This document shows positions 33,823 to 42,601 of a stretch of DNA of 64,000 nt, one piece after another. The stretch's first letter is position 1; every line of letters starts with the position of its first letter. This stretch comes from a virus, in IMG/VR virus record IMGVR_UViG_3300023257_000007, positions 248,001 to 312,000 of that record; one strand, given 5' to 3'. The translations under genes and the position numbers were made by a program. Below the pieces are notes generated by a model that was given only the letters and a program-made list of their open reading frames with translations, searched no databases and was not told where the DNA came from.

Positions 33823-34538
33823 AATATTTAAAGACATATAATGAAAATCAATTAATTAAAGACCATTTAAAAGATAATGGTAAAACATTAGATTTAATTG
33901 ATTTAAATTTAACTGAATTACCTGAATTACCTGAAGGATTAAAAGAATTATATTGTGATGATAACCAATTAACTAAATTACCTGAATTACCTAAAGGATT
34001 AAAATTTTTAAATTGTGAAAATAACCAATTAACCGAATTACCTGAATTACCTAAAGGGTTAGAAAGATTATATTGTTATAATAATCAATTAACTGAATTA
34101 CCTGAATTACCTAAAAGATTAAAATATTTAAATTGTTATAATAACCTATTAACTGAATTACCTGAATTACCTAAGGGATTAAAAAGATTAGATTGTGAAA
34201 ATAATCAATTAACTGAATTGCCTGAATTACCTAAAGGTTTAGAAAAATTATATTGTTATAATAATAAATTAACTAAATTACCTGAATTACCTAAAGATTT
34301 AAAAACATTAGATTGTGAACATAACCAATTAACTAAATTACCTGAATTACCTAAAGGATTAGAAAGATTAGATTGTTATAATAATAAATTAACTAAATTA
34401 CCTGAATTACCTAAAGGATTAAAAAGATTATATTGTCATGATAACCAATTACCTTATAACAATTTAAAAGGATATTGGGAATGGTTTTGGAAAGAAAACC
34501 CAGACCTTTATAATGCAAAAAAGATGGGATTATATTAA
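33819..34538 (+). CDS. LRR protein with head and tail, 9 repeats
   Basis: 239 residues, the longest LRR member. Head MKYLKTYNENQLIKDHLK, N-cap DNGKTLDLIDLNL, nine 20-residue repeats with exact 60-base spacing, C-cap NNLKGYWEWFWKENPD, tail NAKKMGLY. The regular spacing allows repeat gain and loss by unequal crossover. Overlaps the previous gene by ATGA. Confidence 0.87.
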   Translation: MKYLKTYNENQLIKDHLKDNGKTLDLIDLNLTELPELPEGLKELYCDDNQLTKLPELPKGLKFLNCENNQLTELPELPKGLERLYCYNNQLTELPELPKRLKYLNCYNNLLTELPELPKGLKRLDCENNQLTELPELPKGLEKLYCYNNKLTKLPELPKDLKTLDCEHNQLTKLPELPKGLERLDCYNNKLTKLPELPKGLKRLYCHDNQLPYNNLKGYWEWFWKENPDLYNAKKMGLY

Positions 34539-34545
34539 TTTTCCT

Positions 34546-34972
34546 TTAAAACAACGATCTAATTTGATTATAAGAATCACAAAACATATCCTTTGGTAAA
34601 TCATCTATATGAACCCATTCCCAACCTTCACATTTATCAAGTTCCATATTTTTTACTTTAATTTTACTTCTATCAATGTTTTTAACAACAAAATATAATG
34701 TAGTATATTGTTTATCTCCAAAGAAATCTTCTGAAAATCCTACCTTTTCAAAATCTTTAGAAATTTTCCAACCATCGCCTTCCATTCCTAAATTAATACC
34801 TGTTTCTTCTAAAAGTTCTCTCACAGGCTCGTTGATATATTTCCATATACTCTAAATGCCCACCTGGGATTGAATATACACCAGTACCATGTGAACCTTT
34901 TCTTTTACCCATTAATATTTTGTTATCTTGACTAATTAGTATAACACCAACACCTACTCTTGCTTGTTTCAT
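34546..34972 (-). pseudogene. Nudix hydrolase, frameshifted inside the Nudix box
   Basis: From ATG 34972: MKQARVGVGVILISQDNKIL, GTGVYSIPGGHLEYME. The frame then shifts by one base near 34840 and continues EPVRELLEETGINLG to 34546. Joined, the box reads G-x5-E-x7-REL-x-EE-x-G-I exactly, so one base pair is the only defect. Likely a nucleotide pyrophosphohydrolase if functional. Confidence 0.72.
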
Positions 34973-34977
34973 ATCTT

Positions 34978-35232
34978 TTATTTTATTATATAATTATATT
35001 TTGACAGAGATTCAAAATTTTCATCTAATAAATTTTGAACGTATTCTAACGTATTTTCATAATCTTCTGATGTAAAATCAATTGATGTTACTAATGATTT
35101 TCTCAAATCTAACAAATAAATAAAATGTTCTAACAACACATCTAAATCTTTTGATTTTGGTTGCGATTTTCTTTTTAAAAATTTTATCATCGAATCTATT
35201 TTTTCTTGTTTTAATAATATTTCTTGTTTCAT
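34978..35232 (-). CDS. Small helical protein
   Basis: 84 residues: MKQEILLKQEKIDSMIKFLK, all helical, no head or tail. ATGA overlap with 35229-35678; five bases before the Nudix gene. Function unknown. Confidence 0.66.
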   Translation of the reverse strand: MKQEILLKQEKIDSMIKFLKRKSQPKSKDLDVLLEHFIYLLDLRKSLVTSIDFTSEDYENTLEYVQNLLDENFESLSKYNYIIK

Positions 35233-35678
35233 AATACTCCTAATTTTTTAGCTTCATTGCATATTAATATTTCTTTTAATGTTTTAAAAGCATCTTTATA
35301 ATGTGTATGTTTAAATGTACACCATGAATATGCATTACTGTCGCAATAAAATAGACCATTTTCAAATTCTCTTTTAAAATCACCAATATCTCCTATTATA
35401 TAACATTGATTTTTATTAAATAAAAATTCACCACAACATACATCAGAATTTTCACTATATAAAACAATATGTAAGTGTTTTGACCCATATGTTGAATATT
35501 CTTTTTCTAAATTAAATTCTACTAAACGTGATCCCTTCCCATCATCCCAATCTTTTGCCACCAGTTTAAAATCTTTATTTAAATAATTATTTTCAATTAG
35601 ATTTTCCACCAATTGGTTGTAATCTTCAATTGATTTACATAAAATATCCATAAAAGTGAGTTTTTCCATTTCCATCAT
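35229..35678 (-). CDS. Tailed protein, one of three paralogs
   Basis: 149 residues: LTFMDILCKSIEDYNQLVEN..., GSRLVEFNLEKEY, WCTFKHTHYKDAFKTLKEI, ends EAKKLGVL. The C(R/K)xIE helix, 'W-C-T-F' and 'AF-x-x-LK' positions recur in 35675 and 36055. Confidence 0.8.
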   Translation of the reverse strand: MMEMEKLTFMDILCKSIEDYNQLVENLIENNYLNKDFKLVAKDWDDGKGSRLVEFNLEKEYSTYGSKHLHIVLYSENSDVCCGEFLFNKNQCYIIGDIGDFKREFENGLFYCDSNAYSWCTFKHTHYKDAFKTLKEILICNEAKKLGVL

Positions 35679-36058
35679 AATAATCCTAATTTTTTAGCTT
35701 CATGAAATATTTTTAAATTGTTAAAAGCACCTATCCATTGTAATGAATGTGAAAATTCAAATGTACACCAATCTTTACCTGTTGGTAACCACACACCATT
35801 ATTATATGGATATTCACCATCAAATTGTATAACTCTTAATTTAGATGACTTATGTAAAATAGTATTATCTTTTTGATCAAGTAAAATACAATGATACATC
35901 TTACCATTATTTATTTTTACATTTTCACCTTCCCAGTTACAAAATATAAAATCATTATTTAAAATATTCTTTGATTTTAATATTTCAGTAAATTGGACCA
36001 ATTCTTCAATAATTCTACACATGACATCCATATATACAATATTTTTCAAATCTATCAT
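35675..36058 (-). CDS. Tailed protein, one of three paralogs
   Basis: 127 residues: MIDLKNIVYMDVMCRIIEEL, CNWEGENVKINNGK, DWCTFEFSHSLQWIGAFNNL, ends EAKKLGLL. Shorter than its neighbours. ATGA overlaps on both sides. Confidence 0.8.
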   Translation of the reverse strand: MIDLKNIVYMDVMCRIIEELVQFTEILKSKNILNNDFIFCNWEGENVKINNGKMYHCILLDQKDNTILHKSSKLRVIQFDGEYPYNNGVWLPTGKDWCTFEFSHSLQWIGAFNNLKIFHEAKKLGLL

Positions 36059-36477
36059 AATAATCCTAATTTTTTACATATTTTATATTCCTTTAATTTT
36101 TTATATGTTTTAAATGCAACTTTATAATATTTTGATTTATATGAAACCCAACAATTTTCATCATATTCTACATAATGTTTATCTTTAATATAATATTCTT
36201 CATTATATCCAACATTTGTTATTAACAATAATTCGTCTCTTTTATAATCATATTCAGTTTGATATAATTCAACATAAATCTCTCTAATTGCTTCTTTTTT
36301 AAAATCAAATTCAACTAATGAAAATTTTTCATAACTCGATCCAGATTCCCATTTTTTGCGTAAAGACTTATAGTTTTTATCTAAAAAACCATCTTTAATT
36401 AAGTTTTTAATTAAAATATCATACTCTTCTAAAGATGCACAATCAATTCCAATATTTTTCAATTTTGCATAATTCAT
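36055..36477 (-). CDS. Tailed protein, one of three paralogs
   Basis: 140 residues: MNYAKLKNIGIDCASLEEYD, SLVEFDFKKEAIREIYVELY, CWVSYKSKYYKVAFKTYKKL, ends ICKKLGLL. First gene of the block. Confidence 0.8.
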   Translation of the reverse strand: MNYAKLKNIGIDCASLEEYDILIKNLIKDGFLDKNYKSLRKKWESGSSYEKFSLVEFDFKKEAIREIYVELYQTEYDYKRDELLLITNVGYNEEYYIKDKHYVEYDENCWVSYKSKYYKVAFKTYKKLKEYKICKKLGLL

Positions 36478-36539
36478 ACTTTAATATACAAATTATATTC
36501 TGAAAATAAAAAATCGTTTAAATTTTTGAAAAATTATCA

Positions 36540-36550
36540 TTAATATATAT
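36540..36550 (+). promoter_or_regulatory. TTAATATATA box
   Basis: TTAATATATAT seven bases before ATG 36558. Confidence 0.48.
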
Positions 36551-36557
36551 TTATTAG

Positions 36558-36938
36558 ATGAAATTTTTAAAAACATATGAAACATATAAAGAACCAATTT
36601 GGATGCAAGAAATTTATAAATTGCAAAAGAAATGTGATGATTATTATCATTCAAATTCAAAAGAAATAGATTTAGATCCATTTGCAACAATACCTATTAA
36701 CATAGAACATAAAGGAATTAAGTATAATTATTTAACAATAACAGAATTTGGTTATTATTTAACAGATGACGATAAATTTTTATCTCTTGATAATGCTAAT
36801 TCTAATTGGTCAGATTTTTCTTTTAAAGAACATTATGTTAGAGAAAATCCAATATTAATACAAAAATTATTTGATTTAATGAATATTGATTATAATATTA
36901 TCATAGATATTGAATCTGAAAAATTAGGTGTTTTGTAA
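36558..36938 (+). CDS. Head-and-tail protein
   Basis: 126 residues. Head MKFLKTYETYKEPIW, tail ESEKLGVL. ATIPINIEHKGIKYNYLTIT resembles the (I/L)P-x-x-I-x-x-x-G-x-x-Y core of the 25219-26985 family, so it is a likely distant relative. Confidence 0.78.
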   Translation: MKFLKTYETYKEPIWMQEIYKLQKKCDDYYHSNSKEIDLDPFATIPINIEHKGIKYNYLTITEFGYYLTDDDKFLSLDNANSNWSDFSFKEHYVRENPILIQKLFDLMNIDYNIIIDIESEKLGVL

Positions 36939-36952
36939 AATGGAGAATTATT

Positions 36953-36964
36953 ATTAATATATAT
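36953..36964 (+). promoter_or_regulatory. TTAATATATAT box
   Basis: ATTAATATATAT about 24 bases before ATG 36989. Confidence 0.45.
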
Positions 36965-36988
36965 CTGTAAGAAAAATAATATCTTTTA

Positions 36989-38374
36989 ATGATCAAGAAA
37001 TACAATGATTTTATTCAACCTATAAATGAATCAAGAGTTAAAACTTTTGGTTTTCCAAATGAAGTTAATAATGAATTAAGTAAGAATGATATTAAATCTT
37101 TGAAAGAAGTAAAATATGGTGGTAAAGGTAAAAAATTATTATCTCAGAAAATTATTAATATTGTTAATAATAAAGAATCTATTGTAATTGAAAATAAAAA
37201 GAATAATGAATATCTAATTCTTATACCTAAAAGTCAAGGGTTTACAATTTATTATTATAATGGTATTAGAATTCTACCACCACAAACATTAAAAACAAGT
37301 CCAGTAAATCAAGATATAACATTATTATTTAGTAGAATGTATGAAAAAGAAATCGTACAAATTCCTACACATACAAGCTTTATTAATCAATTCAATCCTA
37401 AATATGATCAGTTAAATGTTTATGCTACAAAGGATGTAAAGAACATTGAAACATTTGATTATGTTCAAGTAAAGATAGATAAAAATGTTGCAGACAAAGT
37501 TAATAGATTGACCAAGGGTATGGGTTTTGATATAAGAAGCAATCTAAGAGCAAAAATTTCATTCTTAGCTGATCCATTAAAATGGAAAAATAATCCATTA
37601 GATCCAAATACATTACTAACGGTTCAGAATAAAGTTTCATCTATAATATTATTAGATTATTTAGCTGAAATAAAAGATAATTTTGTTCCATCATCAAGTG
37701 GATTTTTATTCGAATCATTCATAGCAGGCCTTATTGGAGGACACGTAGTTGAAGACAATACCCAAGTTGATATTTACCTACCAGGTAAAGGACCTTATAA
37801 ATCTAAAAATTATCAATTAAAATTATATGATAGGGGTTCAATGTCTAATCTCAATGTTATAAAGAATAACACTACAAGTTTACAAAAAGTAATTAATGGT
37901 ATGCCTATAAGCCAACAAAATTTCATATTGATAGGGTTAAAAATAGATGAAAATATAGAAATGTATTTAGTACCTTTTAATGAAGAATTTGAACAATTAA
38001 TGGAAGATGAAGGATTTTTACCAAACCAACCTAAATTAACACCTACATTTTTAAGATCATTTAAAACAAAAAAAGCTTTTTCATCAAATATAACTGACAA
38101 TTTTCAAGAAAGGGGTATTGAATATCTTGGTACTTTAAGATTTGGTAATTTTACCAATAAAATAAATAGTGTTAAAAAAGATCTTGGGGATTCTCTTAAA
38201 GATGTCTGGGAATCAGTAAAGGCACTACATGATGAAATTGACACTTTAGTAACTGGTATAAGTGCTAAGAAAAGAAAAATATCAGATAAAACAAGGGTGT
38301 TAAAACAATCAAAAAAAGTTGATTCTAAAGTTAAAAAATTGTATAAAACAATTATTACAACAGAAGAAGAATAG
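36989..38374 (+). CDS. Nuclease-fold-like protein with head-like N-terminus
   Basis: 461 residues. MIKKYNDFIQPINESRVKTF resembles the T4 capsid-targeting start and has I-N-E then S, a candidate prohead-protease site. In the middle, GFLFESFIAGLIGG, VEDNTQVDIYLPG and YQLKLYDRG give the E, D and Q-x-K order of a PD-(D/E)XK-type fold (about residues 235-283). The C-terminus is Lys-rich and helical (SAKKRKISDKTRVLKQSKK). No tail. Possibly a packaged DNA-binding or cleaving protein (inference). Confidence 0.7.
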   Translation: MIKKYNDFIQPINESRVKTFGFPNEVNNELSKNDIKSLKEVKYGGKGKKLLSQKIINIVNNKESIVIENKKNNEYLILIPKSQGFTIYYYNGIRILPPQTLKTSPVNQDITLLFSRMYEKEIVQIPTHTSFINQFNPKYDQLNVYATKDVKNIETFDYVQVKIDKNVADKVNRLTKGMGFDIRSNLRAKISFLADPLKWKNNPLDPNTLLTVQNKVSSIILLDYLAEIKDNFVPSSSGFLFESFIAGLIGGHVVEDNTQVDIYLPGKGPYKSKNYQLKLYDRGSMSNLNVIKNNTTSLQKVINGMPISQQNFILIGLKIDENIEMYLVPFNEEFEQLMEDEGFLPNQPKLTPTFLRSFKTKKAFSSNITDNFQERGIEYLGTLRFGNFTNKINSVKKDLGDSLKDVWESVKALHDEIDTLVTGISAKKRKISDKTRVLKQSKKVDSKVKKLYKTIITTEEE

Positions 38375-38382
38375 GTTCAATT

Positions 38383-38700
38383 TTATATAAACAACCCATA
38401 AACTTCTTCATAACATATAACATCATACTCTTTTATATATTGTCTAGTCTTTGCAACTAAACCAATACTCTTAATTATAAAAGTGTGCACATAATAATCT
38501 AAATTATCAATCTCCTCTTTTTTAGGATCACCGCCATTATAACCAACCGCATGTTTTACTAAATCAACTAATTCCTCTTCCCACTCTTCCCATGTCAGAT
38601 CATCTTCTTCATCTTTATCTATTCCAAAATACTCAAATACATTATCAGGTACTTCATCAAGATTATTTATTCTTTTTAACTTCTTTTTAAATATATTCAT
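38383..38700 (-). CDS. Hypothetical acidic protein
   Basis: 105 residues: basic start MNIFKKKLKRINNLDEVPDN, then very acidic (DKDEEDDLTWEEWEEELVD), ends CYEEVYGLFI. Not recognised. Converges with the 461-residue gene. Confidence 0.66.
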   Translation of the reverse strand: MNIFKKKLKRINNLDEVPDNVFEYFGIDKDEEDDLTWEEWEEELVDLVKHAVGYNGGDPKKEEIDNLDYYVHTFIIKSIGLVAKTRQYIKEYDVICYEEVYGLFI

Positions 38701-38712
38701 AATTTTCTTTAT

Positions 38713-39072
38713 TTACAACCAAAAGTCATCTAATTCTTCTTTTTCTACAATATATTCTTCTGGAACTTTTGTTATTACTTCTATATTTTTAATATCTACT
38801 TGAAGGTTTTCTGAATCTTTTAATTTCATGAACTCAGTTAGAAACTCATCTATTGTCAAGGTGGTAAAATCAAAATCAGAATTATGGGGTATGACAACAA
38901 ACTCAAATATATCACATCTTTCATCTGAATGATCTTGATTCCATTCCCAAAGTAAATAATTGAGGGATTCGACGTGTATATTGATAGATTCTTGGGGTTT
39001 AGAATTTATTTCAAGTATTCTAAACTCTTTATTCTTTATCTTTTTATATATTTGATTGAAATAGTTTTTCAT
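38713..39072 (-). CDS. Hypothetical protein
   Basis: 119 residues: MKNYFNQIYKKIKNKEFRIL, ESLNYLLWEWNQDHSDERCD, ends EELDDFWL. The first residues (MKNYFNQIYKKI) could be a diverged head. Overlaps the next gene by ATGA. Confidence 0.68.
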   Translation of the reverse strand: MKNYFNQIYKKIKNKEFRILEINSKPQESINIHVESLNYLLWEWNQDHSDERCDIFEFVVIPHNSDFDFTTLTIDEFLTEFMKLKDSENLQVDIKNIEVITKVPEEYIVEKEELDDFWL

Positions 39073-39401
39073 TGTTTTATTCTATCTAATTTTAATTTTC
39101 TTTGTTTTCTAATATATTCTTTATTAAAACCTTCTTTTGAAATACAATTATATACCCACTCATCCAACTTCTCAATAACATTTTCATCAACATCTTGTCC
39201 CTGTACATCTAAATCTGTTAATTCAATAATACTATCACCAATATTTTTTATTAATTGTGAATAGTTATAATGGAAATGAAATGTTATTCCTTTTTTCATA
39301 AACCACAAATGAACATAATTCGTAACTTCTGGATGATCATTTAATTCAACTTTTATACAATATTCTTCTGAATATTTTTTACTTAATTCATTTACATTCA
39401 T
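39069..39401 (-). CDS. Small protein with tail 2
   Basis: 110 residues: MNVNELSKKYSEEYCIKVEL..., ends YIRKQRKLKLDRIKQ, the clearest tail 2 example together with 51574-51936. The body is beta then helical (VIEKLDEWVYNCI). Overlaps the neighbour by one base. Confidence 0.76.
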   Translation of the reverse strand: MNVNELSKKYSEEYCIKVELNDHPEVTNYVHLWFMKKGITFHFHYNYSQLIKNIGDSIIELTDLDVQGQDVDENVIEKLDEWVYNCISKEGFNKEYIRKQRKLKLDRIKQ

Positions 39402-40216
39402 TATTCAAATCTTCTTTCTTTTTCCATTCTCCTTAAACATTCTAATGGGGTTTCATTATTTTTAATATTATAACCACATCCTAAAGTACCACCTTTCCAT
39501 GAGCCTGTTCTTTCTCCTACTTCACTACTAAATTCTATACTTATATCCTTACTAACCTTAGCAAATAACTTAGTCCATTTAAACCATCTTGGTCTCCATT
39601 CTCTTTCTTCAACTGTAATTGTAGCATTAACTTTTTGCACTGTTGTATTACTTTTAATTATAATAGAATCACCTATTTTTTGTTCTGATTTTCTTTTCAT
39701 AACATATTCATATGGATATGTTTCTATAAACACTAATTTAGGATCTTTCCATTTATTATCATAAAAAGATTTTCTATCTTTTTTTGTTTCGTGTTCCCAT
39801 GTGTCATCTCTTAATAATAAAGATGTTCTAATCCAATCATATTGCCAAGGCATATCAATTGTTTTCCATTTAGTACCCCCTTCAAAATTCCCTGCACCTC
39901 CAATATAAAACCATAAAGTATTACCATGATAGTTTATTCCCCATGAGGCACTATCACAATCTTGTATTCCTGTCTTAATAGGTAAATTGATATACATTTT
40001 ACCATAACCATAAAAAATTAAAGGCAATAAAAATAATGCATTTAATGTGAATATCAATAATATAGGTATTAACAACATAAAAAATAATTGTGTTGCACTA
40101 ATTATAATATTAGGTCTTTCATCAAAATAACCTGCCTTGTCTAACTGAAAACCAAAATTGAATAACTTGTATATTCTTACCCAGCCTTTATTTTCTGTTA
40201 AGTATTTTCTTTTCAT
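39401..40216 (-). CDS. Two-pass membrane protein
   Basis: 271 residues. Hydrophobic pair at about residues 45-75 (LFFMLLIPILLIFTLNALFL, then LLPLIFYGYG). The soluble part has GNTLWFYIGGAGNFEGGTKW, EREWRPRWFKW and a conserved-looking end GERTGSWKGGTLGCGY, LRRMEKERRF. This pattern looks like a family of phage-encoded membrane proteins of unknown role. No head or tail. Confidence 0.7.
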   Translation of the reverse strand: MKRKYLTENKGWVRIYKLFNFGFQLDKAGYFDERPNIIISATQLFFMLLIPILLIFTLNALFLLPLIFYGYGKMYINLPIKTGIQDCDSASWGINYHGNTLWFYIGGAGNFEGGTKWKTIDMPWQYDWIRTSLLLRDDTWEHETKKDRKSFYDNKWKDPKLVFIETYPYEYVMKRKSEQKIGDSIIIKSNTTVQKVNATITVEEREWRPRWFKWTKLFAKVSKDISIEFSSEVGERTGSWKGGTLGCGYNIKNNETPLECLRRMEKERRFE

Positions 40217-40242
40217 ATATTTTCTTTTAATATTTTTATCAT

Positions 40243-40932
40243 TTAATATTTCATTTCTTCTATTGCATATGATGGTATAAAATCATATGTGTAAAATGCA
40301 TCAACACCTGGATATTTTGGATCAGTATATAATCTGAGTTGGTTTAATTTTTTCACATTTATTTTCAATATTAACGGTTTAAACGTATAATCTAAATCAA
40401 TTTTTTCTTCAATGAAATTATCAATATATTCTAAAGTATCAAAAAAATAAATCCTTTCTGGTTGATTTTCTAATGTATTTTTAGATTTTATAGTTAATCC
40501 ACTTTTCAATATTTTGTCTTTATGTTTTTGATCTGAAACATGATATAATACGGTTTTTATCCCTTTATCTTCAAAATCAAAATTCTTATTGATAATAATA
40601 GAAAGTTTATTATTATTAAAATAATCTTTTATAGTTAGATTTCCTTTAATGAATTTGTTATCATCTCCTTTATATTTTGATATATAATAACCAGATATAT
40701 TTAATAATGAATGTAAATCATCAAAAAATTCTTTTGTTTTAATATTTGTAAAATTTACAATAACACCATTATTGATTGATATATCATATAATATATGATA
40801 TTTTTTAAACAAATTTTCAATTTTCTGTTTTAATTTATCATAAGTAAAAGAATATATTAAACCCTCTACTATTAAAGTGTTTGGTATACCTTTTATATGA
40901 TCATAATTACGATACTCATTATAAGTTTTCAT
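40243..40932 (-). CDS. ADP-ribosyltransferase-like protein with head-like start
   Basis: 229 residues. MKTYNEYRNYDHIKG closely matches the start of T4 internal proteins (MKTYQEF). The C-terminal half has LYHVSDQKHKDKILKSGLTI, ERIYFFDTLEYIDNF, LRLYTDPKYPGVDAFYTYDF and IPSYAIEEM. This is the His..., GL-x-x-x-S, R-(I/V)-Y, ..., 'IPxxxI' order of ART / RNA 2'-phosphotransferase-like (H-Y-x) folds. Substrate unknown. T4 packages and injects the ADP-ribosyltransferase Alt, so a packaged effector is a reasonable inference. Confidence 0.68.
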   Translation of the reverse strand: MKTYNEYRNYDHIKGIPNTLIVEGLIYSFTYDKLKQKIENLFKKYHILYDISINNGVIVNFTNIKTKEFFDDLHSLLNISGYYISKYKGDDNKFIKGNLTIKDYFNNNKLSIIINKNFDFEDKGIKTVLYHVSDQKHKDKILKSGLTIKSKNTLENQPERIYFFDTLEYIDNFIEEKIDLDYTFKPLILKINVKKLNQLRLYTDPKYPGVDAFYTYDFIPSYAIEEMKY

Positions 40933-40995
40933 TTTTTAATCTATTTTTTTATTTTTCTATTCTCAATTTCAGTGATAGTCCACTTTTTGGGCAAT

Positions 40996-41730
40996 TTAAT
41001 ATAATTCATAATTTCCATTTTCTTCATCAATTATTGTTATTAAATTTTTAGGTATATTATCAACACAGTAAAATCCTTTATCTTCATAATTTGGATCTTC
41101 GAAAATATCAATGTTACTATTAGTTAAATCAATTTCGTAAATAATCCATTTATCATTAATTTTGGATTTTGATCTTTTTTTATAATTATATTCTAATTTC
41201 ATTCTTGGTATTAATGAATAACAATCATTTACATCTTTACATATATAAATTCTATCTAAATGTTTAGATAATTTTGATTTTGATTTTGGTATAAGTCCTT
41301 TATTTATTATCTTTTCTTTATATTCTTGAATAGATATGTGATAATATATGTCATTTGCAACTTTTTTATCATATTTAGCTTCATAAGTTATAGAAACTTG
41401 TTCTAAATATTCAGCATTTTCAATTAAATAATCTTCATTATATGACAATTCATTTTCATTTTCTGATAAATTGACTAAATACATTTTAGATGGGAACCAT
41501 CCATGTCTATCTATCATCAGAGAATCTAAATATTCTAAGGTAATTGGTATATTTTTAATAAATCTAAAACCATGTAAGTTAATAGTAATTGTATTATTCT
41601 GAGATTGTATTGAAAAATCATAATTTAATAAATTAAGTTCACTTTTAACATTTTTAATGGTTGAATTTAATTCATGTGTTTTAAGTGTTTCATTTAAAAT
41701 ATATTCTGAATATGTGTTAATCTTTTTCAT
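40996..41730 (-). CDS. ADP-ribosyltransferase-like protein with head-like start, paralog of 40243
   Basis: 244 residues. MKKINTYSEYILNETLKTHE has a head-like start and L-N-E then T. The C-terminal half parallels the previous gene: IYYHISIQEYKEKIINKGLI, PKSKSKLSKHLDRIYICKDV, FEDPNYEDKGFYCVDNIPKN. The N-terminal half is a separate alpha/beta part seen in both. No tail. Confidence 0.68.
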   Translation of the reverse strand: MKKINTYSEYILNETLKTHELNSTIKNVKSELNLLNYDFSIQSQNNTITINLHGFRFIKNIPITLEYLDSLMIDRHGWFPSKMYLVNLSENENELSYNEDYLIENAEYLEQVSITYEAKYDKKVANDIYYHISIQEYKEKIINKGLIPKSKSKLSKHLDRIYICKDVNDCYSLIPRMKLEYNYKKRSKSKINDKWIIYEIDLTNSNIDIFEDPNYEDKGFYCVDNIPKNLITIIDEENGNYELY

Positions 41731-41733
41731 GTT

Positions 41734-42000
41734 TTATAATAATCCTAATTTTATTGAAGATATTTTTGAATCTAAATCTTTATCTAAAAAATAATTGAAT
41801 TTTTCACTGTTATTTATACTATCATAAACACATATCCATGCTTGTTCTTCACTTAGTCCAAACGGGACAGCAATTTCATGAAAACCTACGGTAAAAGATG
41901 ACCAATCTTCATATATTGGATTAAATTCAAACCTACTTTTATTAGTATTTTTAATACAATCATACATTTGTTTTAATCTATTATAATTATTCATATTCAT
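41734..42000 (-). CDS. Small tailed protein
   Basis: 88 residues: MNMNNYNRLKQMYDCIKNTN, WSSFTVGFHEIAVPFG, ends SSIKLGLL. The only tailed gene in the 37-47 kb stretch of untailed head genes. Confidence 0.76.
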   Translation of the reverse strand: MNMNNYNRLKQMYDCIKNTNKSRFEFNPIYEDWSSFTVGFHEIAVPFGLSEEQAWICVYDSINNSEKFNYFLDKDLDSKISSIKLGLL

Positions 42001-42003
42001 ATC

Positions 42004-42597
42004 TTACCAAATGTATAATCCTTTATCGTTAATAAAACCATCGCAATAAAGCATTTCTATATTATAATCAGGAAAAACTAATAATAAAAAGTTTTTATAT
42101 AATTTAATTTTAGATTTTAAAGTTGTATCACCAATAATATAGTATTTTGGAATATCTATTCTGTTTAAAATGTCACCAATTCTTAATAAAACTTCTCTTG
42201 TTTCATCTAATTTGGTTAATTCCTCATAAGATTCATCATATATAGAATTATCTTTTAACGTAAATGAAATACTCCAAATAAATTCAGAATCTATTTTCAT
42301 ATTATAATTAATCATTGGTATCAAATCAACCCTATATTCAGTATCAGAATCAGTTTTAAAAAATATTTGATAACCGTGGCCATTATTATAATTTGAGAAT
42401 TTATCTCCGAAAACATATTTACTTATACTAAATTTAGTGTTTGGATACAATTTGTCAAAAGATTCAAAAACTGATTCTCTAAATTTTTTGTAAGTGTAAA
42501 TTTTCAAAAATTTGTCTAATCTCTCACTATTATTCTCTTTAATGTAATTATTATAAGTAATATGTGAAACCATTATATTATCAACTTTAATTCCCAT
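42004..42597 (-). CDS. Hypothetical protein, head-like start possible
   Basis: 197 residues. Either start fits: 42597 (MGIKVDNIMVSH) or the internal Met that gives MVSHITYNNYIKENNSERL, resembling a head. Contains IYTYKKFRESVFESFDKLYP and GHGYQIFFKTDSDTEYRVDL. Not recognised. Confidence 0.68.
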   Translation of the reverse strand: MGIKVDNIMVSHITYNNYIKENNSERLDKFLKIYTYKKFRESVFESFDKLYPNTKFSISKYVFGDKFSNYNNGHGYQIFFKTDSDTEYRVDLIPMINYNMKIDSEFIWSISFTLKDNSIYDESYEELTKLDETREVLLRIGDILNRIDIPKYYIIGDTTLKSKIKLYKNFLLLVFPDYNIEMLYCDGFINDKGLYIW

Positions 42598-42601
42598 AAT
42601 T

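Noticed and set aside
33900-34440. Regular 60-base repeats that could suggest a CRISPR array
   Set aside because: The repeats are continuous coding sequence without unique spacers and translate into 20-residue LRR units in one frame.
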